Part shown: one piece after another, positions 34,691 to 44,637 of the stretch | Position numbering within the stretch: position 1 is the stretch's first letter | Layout: the number at the start of each line of letters is the position of its first letter | DNA from: Chlorophyllum brunneum | Taxonomy: Eukaryota > Basidiomycota > Agaricomycetes > Agaricales > Agaricaceae | Direction: 5' to 3' | DNA: 64,000 bases | NCBI GenBank assembly: GCA_963576785.1 | Contig: OY756139.1 | Span: 1,240,001-1,304,000 of the forward strand | The notes under the pieces: generated by a model | The model's input: the letters and a program-made list of their open reading frames with translations, nothing else | Told to the model about the DNA's origin: nothing | The model's database searches: none | Translations under genes and position numbers: made by a program

Positions 34691-37600
34691 ATGACTGCCC
34701 AGCATACTTTTGGAGTAAGCCCTCCTTCAAATACGCTTCGAGAATACCCGTCTCACCGTTGATTTAGTACAGCAGGAGCGTACGAGCCAAATGCCACGGG
34801 CCTTCACCTTGCAGGGTGTGTCCTTTTCGGGGGTTTATATTTTTGTCTCATCAGAAAGCAGGGGTCAGCTCTTCCAGTCGACACTTTGCGATATGGTCAA
34901 GTGCTCACAGGCCAATATGGCGAAACTGTTGAATGGCGCCATTGGTAAGATACTCTAATGCCCGACCAGACCTGCAGCTGATGCATGGATGGCCAACCAG
35001 GGGCTGCGTAACGCCTGACATTCTTCAAAAGCTAGCAGCTGTCCACCTTGACCAAGTTGCTGGCTACGCGGAGCTGAAGTTCGTTCCTTTTTCCAGGGAC
35101 GTGTCTAGGTATCCTCATTTTTCCTTAGCCCCACGGACCAGGCCAAGATCTGTCTGGCAGTTCAATTGCGGCGTATTGATCTAACCGACGTCCCAGAATC
35201 TGCTAAGCTAAAACACACTCCAAGCCCTCCTCTATCCAATGCCCCTCAAAATAAGCGTAAGGCCATAGGAGAAGCTTCTCAAGCCTCTACGTCTCGGGTT
35301 ACTTCTACTCAACAGCCAGTCGCCCCCCAGATTGAAGTCATTGAAAATGACCCCCAGGACAATGAGATTTTAGATGAATTGTATTGTACGATGCATACCA
35401 GTGTTGTCGGTATACAATACTACAAAGGTAAGAGTCCTGTTATCAATGCGTTCTTGTCTGTGATTGAATTCAAAGAAAGGCTTGGTCGGGCCAGGAGAAG
35501 AAGTCTTGTTGATCAGGGAGCCCCACAATCCCTATGATTCGTACGCGTTTCTTAGCCGTCATTCTGTTAGGTTACCTACACATTACAGAAACGCTATCCA
35601 GGTCAAGAACATTGGTCAAGTCCAAGTAGGACATATACCCCGCAATCTTGCGTCCAAGCTTGCACCACTGCTCGATCGAAAGAATGTCACTGTCGAAGGG
35701 GTGATTAACGATGGTAATCGTACGTTCTATATGTTCCTTCCCGGAACAATTTGAAGCTGATACTAAACCTGATTTCAGTTGGGAAATCCAAATTATATAC
35801 TTTATCAATGCATGTTGCTTCGTGCTCCTGGTCTTCATTATCTTGGCTTATATTCTTCGCGCAGGACTTTGAAGATATATGGCGCTGTTGATAAGCGCGA
35901 CATTCTCGAACCTCAGTTGGTCTGGGCCACTCCTGGACAACGTGGCTTCCCCTCCAAAAACGATCGGACCATCGGCTCTCGTTCTACAGGGAGTTCTTAC
36001 ACCTCCGCACTAGTTGGTGGTTTCTCCAGCAATGTTACCCGAGTTGGATCTTTGGTTGTGGCACAAGTACCCACTATTTCCAATACTCAGGTCATTGCCA
36101 AACAGCAAGAGGCATTGCGTAAAGCTGCTGAACTCAAACAAATCATTGAAGGATTAGAGAAAGTGGACGACGACGGTCGGCGCAGCTCATTACTGGATAG
36201 CCTTTGTCCTACAGAAGATATCCTAAGTCTGCCATTGCATGCTGATCCTCCTGGTATCAAGAAAGGGAACTTGAAGGTTGATCTGCTTAAGCACCAAGTA
36301 TGTGGAGGTCTCCAATATTAGTTCATGCACTGGACTAATCGGGGAAGTCCCAAGCTTTGCAGTGGTGTATAGAAAGGGAACATCCGGTCTTACCAACGAA
36401 AGAATGTGACAAACCCGTTCAATTCTGGCAGTTCAAGACTGTCAACGGAAAGGTGTGTCCATTTCGACTTGCTACATGTTATTGACTTCTTTTATCTTTC
36501 AGCCCTATTATTTCAATCGTGAGCTTACTAAAGCCGTTTACGTATTTCCATCTCTCATGACATTGAAGTGGCCACTAAAACCCCGCAAAGCTTACCACCG
36601 GTGTTGGGCCGTGGTGCCCTTTGCGCTGATGCTATGGTGAGTGTAATTTATTAGATTTAGCAGCGTTTATTTATTGGTATCTATTTCAGGGTCTGGTAAG
36701 GTCTCGGTGCTATGGACTCACTCTAATCCGTACTCAGGAGTCTTACTAGGGAAAAACGTTGACTATGATTTCCCTTGTCCTCGCCACTAAGGGTGACAAG
36801 TCTTCTGATACTTCTAAAACGACTCTAGTTGGTGAGACATTGCGCCGCTTCACCCGTTTTGCTGCTCACTTGTGTATCCAGTCTCTCCTCTTTCGATTCT
36901 CTCGAATTGGGAAAAGCAAATTGAGGATCACTGTGTGCCAGGAGCTCTGTCCACTTGTGTATACTATGGTAGCAACAGGAGAATGACTCCTCAGGATCTG
37001 CAGAAGTACGATATTGTCATTACGACATATCAAACTATAGCGAGCGAGTATGGGAACCTGGGCGTTGAGGGACGGGGGAGGAAGAAGCGCAAAACAGAAC
37101 AAGCATTGTTTGGCGTTAATTGGAAGGTGCTTGTCTTCAACCGGGAAATCTACTGAAGCTCATACAAACTACAGCGCGTTATTTTGGATGAGGGGCATAA
37201 CATCCGTAATCCCAAAACCAAAATGGCTCAGTCCGTATGTGCTCTCGAAGCTGAGAGACGGTGGATTTTGAGTGGAACGCCGATCGTAGGCCCTCATACT
37301 TTATCCACCAGCAGTTACTTGATAGATATTCTCTACCAAGATCAATTCTCCTAGAGTAGGTGGATATTTCCGTCTCCCGGTTTCACTCTCATTGTCTTCT
37401 CTAGGATCTGGGTTCGCTTCTGACATTCCTACAAATATGCCGTCCCCTTGACAATGCAGACTTCTTCAAGAGGCTTCTCCTTAGACCGTTGAAGGATGCT
37501 TTACCGTCGGGCGCCGAACTACTAAGCGTAGGCGGATGTTATCTCGCCACAATTGCGGTTCTGAGCTACGATATACAGGCTCTAATGAATCAGGTTTGTA

Positions 37601-39628
37601 TTCGGCGAACCAAGGAAATGCAAGATAATCAGGGTAATCCATTGGTGCCCCTTCCACCGGTATATTGAATTGCATCGTTCCAGGCCATGAAAATGACTTC
37701 ATGCTTCCAGGTAGAAATGATCAGAGTTCCTGTGAGCCTGCATGACGACGCTAGAGTGAGAACATTTGCTTGAAAACTGATATTTATCGGAGCTTACACT
37801 CGATGTCAGCAATTCTACAATCAAGTGGAACGATTATCAAGGCGGCGTTTCGAGAGTTACATGAACAGTCAAACAAACACGACCTTAGTGAGTAGCAGAG
37901 TGATCCTTACAACCACTTGACCGTTAATCATTTGCCCAGGCGCATTCCAATGTTCTAGGCATGCTCACCCGTCTGCGTCAACTGGCCTTACACCCAGGTC
38001 TACTGCCATCAAACTACATTGAAGAACTGCGCAAAACGGACAATGGTGATTTAGCCAATCCAATTGTTTCGTTGACGCCAGCAGAGAAATCGCGTCTCCA
38101 AGGTACTTTAGCTCAAGCAATCGAGGACTGCGAAGAGTGTCCTATCTGCTTTGACATCCTGAATAATCCCAGGATTACATTTTGTAGCCACAAGTTCTGT
38201 CTCCCCTGGTAAGGCTTTTGTATGTCAGACTGAAACCTGCCTGATATTTCTCCAGCATTACAGAAGTCATTTCTAGGGATCCCAAGTGCCCAATGGTATG
38301 CTAATTTTCTTCACATCTTCGTCTTCGTCTTCCTACTAACACACCTAAAAGGATCGGAGACCTATTTCGACGAACGACATGTTAGAACCTCCACCGCCCA
38401 TTGAACTCTCACAAATACCAGTCCGCGATGATATATCTGACGATGTAACGGGCGTTCGTTCCGCTACATCGGCCAAAATTGATCAACTCGTACACCTCTT
38501 GCAATTGACTCCCTCGTCGGAGAAATCACTTGTGTTTTCCCAGTTTACATCTTTCCTGAACAAAGTTGGTGGATGACCCCGATACCCGATACCCTTCATT
38601 ACTGATGCTACATAATATTGGATAGATTGGGGAGGCCTTGGATGAAGCAGGGTACGTACATTTTGTTGTCTGAGTCCTTGTGTTTATTCATTTTGGTAGC
38701 ATTCTCTACGTTCGATTGGATGGTCAAATGTCTGCCAGAAGACGTCAAGAGGCGATCACTCGTTTCTCTGTTCCGGTAAAGGACGGGGCTTCATCCCAAA
38801 GAAATTCACAGATGCTTCAAGCTGCTCGATCCGGTAGAAAGGGGAAGTCCAAGAAATCCGATCACGATTTCGTTGTTGATGATGATGAGGGAGATCTTGA
38901 CTTTGTCGTGCAAACCTGTCGGATGGAGAGTGATGATTGTATGGAAGAAGGGAATCCCCGTGTGATGTTGATCTCTCTTAAAGCCGTAAGCGAACACCAG
39001 CACGCAGCCGATTTTGTTTTTGATGAGTCTGCAGGGTGCGCTTGGCCTTAATCTCACTGGTAGGTCATCCCAACGTCTATTGTTTGAGCATACACTAAAC
39101 TCGCAATCAGCGGCGAACAATGTTTATTTGTGAGTATAGAATATTTTTTATCCGGTTCTCTCTGATCCATATTCTTTAGGATGGACCCGTAAGTGATGTA
39201 AGTCAGAGAGGAAGAGCCGCAGATTCTCATCGATAAAATAGTTGGTGGCAGGAGGGTATCGAATCCCAGGCCATTGACAGAGTGAACAGAATTGGACAGA
39301 AAAAGTCTGTTCATGTGTATCAGCTGATCGCCGAAGACACTGTCGAGTCCAAAGTCCTGGATATACAGGAGCGCAAGAAAAAGTTGGTGCAACAAGTTAG
39401 TGTGTACTCGTCATATATGAGCAATCCGCTCACGAACAATATTAGGCCTTCTCTGGGATCAAGAAACGCGAGACACCGCGCGAGCAACGCGAGGCAAGGC
39501 TTCAGGGTATGCGCATTCACCCAAGCCCCTCCATGAAACCTAGTTTTGACGTGTTTTCAGATCTCATCGAACTTTTCGGCATTCGCAGGCAAAACGCCAA
39601 TCAAAGCAACGATCAAGGCGGAGAGTGA
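34691..39628 (+). CDS. PARP-finger/HIRAN/SNF2/RING DNA translocase, Rad5-HLTF-like
   Basis: I read 32 exons encoding 1115 residues; divisibility and family match hold throughout. Order: PARP-type zinc finger (about 10-60: RAKCHGP..C and WRHWGC), HIRAN (about 165-245: GIQYYKG, NPYDSNAIQV), SNF2 ATPase (motif I DAMGLGKT near 462-469, DEGH near 580, SGTP), RING (about 793-830: CPICFDILNN..CSHKFC..CPMD) and helicase C (VFSQFT, GALGLNLT, RVNRIGQ). Rad5 and HLTF have HIRAN, SNF2 and RING and promote PCNA polyubiquitylation and fork reversal. The eighth RING ligand is Asp rather than Cys, as in Rbx1. Exons include 6 nt (36690-36695), 9 nt (39180-39188), 15 nt (37341-37355) and 16 nt (36503-36518). 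The second intron has two possible splice choices. Confidence 0.93.
36690..36695 (+). other. 6-nt microexon GGTCTG inside the Walker A motif
   Basis: This exon codes only Gly-Leu of DAM-GL-GKT in the SNF2 ATPase. The flanking exon ends at 36636 in ATG and the next begins at 36750 with GGAAAAACG. Both introns have GT and AG ends and both junctions are phase 0. Without these two codons the Walker A motif would be broken. Confidence 0.85.
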
Positions 39629-39741
39629 TCATACATCCCTGTTCCGGTTCCGTGCTATGACTCAATTATGTTATCTCTTATAACGTAGTCCCTTCAATTT
39701 GATGCACATAACATCTTGGGTACCCCCGTTATCTCAGTCTC

Positions 39742-40353
39742 ATGACCGAGCACGAAACCACGATCGAATCATTTTCTGGGCATATACGACTCGTACCTCC
39801 AGATCCTGCGCTTGACGAGGTGGTTGCGGTCCATAGAACACATCCCGAGACGATAAAACATTTGCGCATCCTTCCGGACAGGGCGACGAGAGAGGAAATC
39901 TGCGTTCGTCGAGAGAAACGTGCCGAAGACCGTACATTGGTGGATTTCTACGCGTTCACCGTAAATGAGGATGGTAGCCGAGGCGAATTCATTGGCATAA
40001 CTGGGATATTCAGGATTGACATAGACCAAAATTCCTGTGAAGTTGGGATTTTGGTTGCACCTGGAAAGCACAAGGCAGGATATGGAACGGAGATCCTGTA
40101 CTGTGTAATGCAATGGTTGTTTGAGGAGAGGAGAATGCATAGAGCAACATTCGAAACCGCTGTAGATAATATTCCGATGCAGAAATGGTTGGAGAAGACT
40201 GGGATACGACTGGAGGCCGAGAGGAAGGAGGCATGGCGGGGGAGAAGTGGGGAATATGAAGATGTGAAAGGATATGCGGTGCTGGAGTGGGAGTGGCAGG
40301 ATAAAGTGAAAGCGAGCCTGGAAGCCAGGATTCGGGCTCTCTGGAGCTCATGA
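39742..40353 (+). CDS. GNAT-family N-acetyltransferase
   Basis: An intronless gene of 203 residues, unusual in this window. The N-terminal part runs RLVPPDPALDEVVAVHRTHPETIKHL, the pattern of RimJ/RimL-type acetyltransferases. The acetyl-CoA loop region is around VGILVAPGKHKAGYGTE (about 107-123), with the expected helix after it and FETAVDNIPMQKWLEKTG near the C-terminus (conserved N-x-x-M/S-x-x-x-x-E-K-x-G). Substrate unknown: small molecules or protein N-termini are both possible. It begins 113 bp after the SNF2 translocase stop on the same strand. Confidence 0.85.
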   Translation: MTEHETTIESFSGHIRLVPPDPALDEVVAVHRTHPETIKHLRILPDRATREEICVRREKRAEDRTLVDFYAFTVNEDGSRGEFIGITGIFRIDIDQNSCEVGILVAPGKHKAGYGTEILYCVMQWLFEERRMHRATFETAVDNIPMQKWLEKTGIRLEAERKEAWRGRSGEYEDVKGYAVLEWEWQDKVKASLEARIRALWSS

Positions 40354-40493
40354 TTGCTTACTGCTAAAATCCAAAATCCCTCACTTCCATGAATGCTTTC
40401 TATCGATTGATATATTGATATCTGTCAATCACAGGAGTTGGCACACAGGTTTCATAGAATGGGATGTCCCGAAAACAGCCTCTATGCATTGAT

Positions 40494-41291
40494 CTACTCG
40501 AGATGAGTGCGGAACCATGTGCGGGGAGAAAGTGAATGCGCACCCCAGTCAGATAAGACTCCGCAACTATACGGGCCCGTGCGTTTAGACTAAGCTTCAT
40601 CTCGCTGATCTCTTTGTCCACCTCTTCCATGAACCTAAGTCATGATGTCATTGCGCAGCCAGTGCTAGTTAGAAGGCGTAGTGCATACTGGATAATGAAA
40701 TCTACGATCTTGTGCTTGAGCATGGTTTCTGTGTGAGTGTTGGTGATCAAGAAGGATATATCGTAGCCCTAGACTTGGCATTAGATTAACATCCCAAATG
40801 AGAACGAGTAGAGCATACAGGGACCGGCTTTCGTCGTAGAACAATGAAATTCTCCGCTCGTTGCATCATGAATCTTGTGAATTTATGACAGAGAATGCGT
40901 TCAATTTCATCGGCCTGTTTTATCATGATGCTCAGTCGGATGGAATTCACAGAGGGCTCAATCAAGACGCGCTCGTTCTCATTACGAGAGATGACCAAGG
41001 GGTTCAGCAACACTTCCTTCGAGGCCCTAGACTGAAGTCAGACAGAAAAGAGCCAGCGCAGCACATCTTGCACCTTGTTTCAACCTCTGGCTTGTTGTGA
41101 CGCTCGACCACCTGATGAATGATAAGGCCGAGATTCGTCCCTCAACGGTTCGCAGCGCACCTGGGACGAGAAGTCTTCTAGCGTCAATGCCGCGGTCAGC
41201 GTCGACCGGACTGCTGCGAGATACGGGCGTAGAACGTTTGACTGCAGGTTAATCAGCCAATGGATGGGCAGATTGTCGCTGGACTCACCAT
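40494..41291 (-). CDS. ARPC4: Arp2/3 complex subunit 4
   Basis: Exons 41291-41289, 41241-41161, 41111-41074, 41026-40819, 40768-40689, 40634-40544, and probably 40496-40494, giving 167 residues; the usual family length is 168. ARPC4 (yeast Arc19) is a core subunit of the actin-nucleating Arp2/3 complex. Strong matches include [81 protein letters not shown] and [13 protein letters not shown]. The first exon is the ATG codon alone. The stop is uncertain: a 47-nt intron at 40543-40497 would leave TAG alone in the last exon, while reading through would add about 48 residues to a stop at 40400. Confidence 0.92.
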
Positions 41292-41421
41292 GGCTTTGTT
41301 AGTGCTGAGAATGCCATCATCGATCAGAGCGGTGGGCGGAGTTTCGGCATTTCGCCGGCAGTACAGGCACACGTCCCAGGAAATCTTTTCAGCCTCTGTT
41401 TTGTCCTTCACCCACTCCTTA

Positions 41422-42887
41422 ATGGCCGTCGCAATTGCACTTTGGTATGTCGAGACGCGTCAAAGTGTCCTTCCTCTCTGACGCCCCACGTAGGAGTCTT
41501 GATCTCATCCCAGGAAAAGAGGAAGTCACCATTCCTCAGGCCGACGTCCGCATTTCCAATGCTTCACTGGGAGAGAAGCTTTCAGACCCGAACGGCAGGA
41601 CAGTCGTCAAAATCACCTACAGCAAGATCGCGGATGCTGATAGTGAAGAAGAAGACGAAGATCAAGGAGAGTCTCTAACCAGTTTCATTCTCTGTGCACT
41701 CACTGCTGGAAAGGCGCGTCCTCCTCGTGTTCTATTTTCGTCTAACAATCACCCTAACCTCTCCTACAGTCGGAAAATGCCCAAGTAAAGATTGTGCTCG
41801 AGGAAGGCACCGCGTACAAGGTTGAGCTCATTGGCAAAAAGTCTGTTCTCTTGGTTCGACTAACGTGTACACGTTGGCTCATGGTTATAAACAGCCCTGT
41901 CTCTTTGTCGGGAAACTACATTGGTACGCTCTGCTTCTGGAGCGCGTAGCCTCTATCTCATTTGAGGTAGACCAGGTCGGCCCTGATCAGCCTCCCTTTG
42001 GTGACGAAGATGAAATCGATTCTGATGAGGAGGAAGCTTTTGACCTTCGTGACGTGAGCTCGGATGTCGAGATTGACCCCGAGGAGCTTGATGGCATGGA
42101 CAGTGATGCCAGGTGAACATCATACAGTTTCTAAGTAACCCCTTCGCTTATTACGCAAACTTAGCCGCTTTGAAGAGGTTGGTGAACAGGAGCCACCCAG
42201 GACAGGGAAACGCGCCCGCGAGTCCGATGCCGTTGAAACCGAAGACAAGCCCTCCAAGTCCGACAAGAGCAAGAAGCTGAAAAGGGATAATGGGGAAGCT
42301 GTTCCTGTCGGCAAGGAAGAACCTAAGGCCAAGTCCTCCGAGAAGGACAAGAAGGACAAGAAAGTGAAAAAAAAGGAGAAGGGCCTCGAAGGAAGGAAGG
42401 AAACCATAGAACTAGCTGGTGGTTTAAAGGTCCAAGACGCTACCCTTGGCACTGGTCCCCAAGCCAAGAAGGGTGACAAGCTCCAGATGCGATATGTAGG
42501 CAAACTCCAAAATGGAAATGTTTTTGATAAGAACACCAAGGGAAAACCTGTGAGTCATTCATTTCTCTTGTTTAGTTTAAGCTAACCCCCTTATAGTTCA
42601 GCTTTAGGCTAGGAGCGGGTGAAGTCATCAAAGGTATGTTGCACTGCTGAGATAGAGTTGTACTTTGCTTATGTGTCTGATAGGTTGGGACGAAGGGCTT
42701 GTTGGTATGCAGACTGGTGGTGAACGTACTTTGACCATACCACCCAAACTTGGCTATGGTAAACGCGGTTCAGCGCCTGATATTCCAGCGAATGCAACTT
42801 TGACTTTCGGTATAGTAATAAGCTTTCATCGCTTATCCGCTCTACTCACCCTTTTTCGCAGAGGTAAAACTCCTGGGAATCAATTAA
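41422..42887 (+). CDS. nucleolar FKBP peptidyl-prolyl isomerase (Fpr3/Fpr4-like)
   Basis: Nine exons: 41422-41444, 41494-41713, 41770-41840, 41895-41923, 41971-42112, 42165-42549, 42597-42633, 42684-42809, 42862-42887, giving 352 residues. The N-terminal nucleoplasmin-like domain ([36 protein letters not shown]) is followed by an acidic stretch and Lys-rich clusters, then a C-terminal FKBP domain ([45 protein letters not shown]). Fpr3/Fpr4 act in the nucleolus and on histones. The second intron seems to use a GC donor (AAG/GCGCGT at 41714); the GT alternatives would add six residues that family members lack. Its start is 130 bp from that of ARPC4, divergently. Confidence 0.93.
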
Positions 42888-44637
42888 ATATTTTCGGGTC
42901 CGTCCCCAGTTCTGCGTTCGCCCAAAAGTAGATCTTTACGAAGTTAATGTCCTGTTCTAATCCTGTTCACTAACCTAACCTGAATACGTTGGATAGGATC
43001 TGTTGTTATCTGAGTAACTTTATCCTTGAGTCCATATGGGTTTACCTTGTGCAGCGCCCCACGCAGGATAAATAACCCTTGTTACATTCTCTCCACACGC
43101 TTCCATCGCGTGCTGCCTGATCCTGAACCGCATTGACGCCCTACGATAGGTTTTCAAGATGACGGATTGTCACCGTCCCGTTTCAACGACTTTATGCTCA
43201 CCTTAGCTAGCGTGGTTTGGCCGTTACATCCTCCAGAGATAACTAAACGTTACGACCCATTCTTTTAGCAGGGCATGTCATCATAAAAGATGTTTATAGC
43301 TTTGTATCAGCTTTGTATCAGTTCACGCTCACATAGGTTAACGCCCCAGTCGGTTTGGGATGAACTTATCTACTACATTGTTCAAGAGAATTTTTGGCTC
43401 TGTACAGACGGACCAAAATACCTTCTGACAGCAGCATTAATTCACATGCCCGATGGGACAATAGTGTCGTCCATCTATTTACTTCCCGTATTCATTGCTC
43501 ACCGCCCGATAACGAGGACTCGGGAATCACTCTCGGATACACTGGATGAACATCACCTTAACTTTCAAGACATAATATCTATCTTTTCTACACGCCGGAC
43601 GACATTGGATCGGTGACCCATCATTCTGCCCTCCGACCCCGGGCACGATTGCAGAGGACCTGTAATCTGAGATCCAGCATCAACGCAATCTTTTCGGCCG
43701 CTCCTTGCCAGCAACGACAGGTAATGACTTTGAGGTTAAAGGAGGACGTGATTATGATCCGCTCCCTAAGTACTGTGAGGAGAAGGACTGTGCAACGAGA
43801 GCTTCAGGAAATGTCCTCCCACCCGCTGGCGACAGGTGCGCTCGGCACCCGGCCATCAACAACGCGCGGGAGCTGAAGTTGAAATATCGTAACACCTGTA
43901 CATATACCCGGGTGCATCGACCCCTTCTATTCAAGGAAACGGACATATACGGATAATCTGGTTACTATATACGGCATACTAGAGTTTGACAGACCTTCGG
44001 AGTGGAGGGTTACAGCTAGGCCCTACACCCATGCCTCCCGCTTTCACATAATGAACGTATGAAGAAATTCCTCCTCAGCGCAATACAGGTCATAAACGAA
44101 TCAGTACCTGGAGGTACTTGCCTCATTTTATTCGTCCCCGAAGATGATCAGTGGGTTTACAGAGTCCAGCAGACACACGCTCCTGGAGCTGACCCAAGCT
44201 GGTAAACTTTCCGGCTTAAAAAAAGGTACAACCTTGGGGAACAACATCGGGAATCCTCAGGAATTAAATCTGACTGTCAATTTTCAACATTTCGGATCTG
44301 GCCCAGGCCTACCCCTGCCATGCCATGCCCATGGAATCCACAAGAAGGTCGCCCGACAATCGCTATTGGTATTGTAGGGTTAATCAAACCCCTCATCTTC
44401 ACTGAGGTTAAAGAAGCTGCCGGCCCGATCGCGTGAGCAATATTACGATGAACGACAGCCAACGCTGAGTCGCGAGGGAGAAGATTGACCTTTGACTGTT
44501 CAGATGTTACTAATTCCCAAACGTTCTCACCGCGGTACATTTGGCAACAATACTAAGTATGGGCATCAGAAGTCATCTGTGCCAGGCGCATTCGCATATA
44601 TAGCGTCCACTGGAATTTGGGCAACCAGGTCAGCAAC
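42888..44637. other. 1.75 kb intergenic region before the P450
   Basis: No gene is supported. An 11-bp unit AGCTTTGTATC occurs twice in tandem near 43297. Short open frames on both strands have no domain and no consistent splicing. The last few hundred bases must contain the P450 promoter. Confidence 0.5.

Noticed and set aside
43297..43318. Tandem 11-bp repeat AGCTTTGTATC x2
   Set aside because: Two copies only in a non-coding region; likely chance or slippage, with no feature attached.
44277..44540. Minus-strand frame of 87 codons upstream of the P450
   Set aside because: No recognisable domain and no splice partners.
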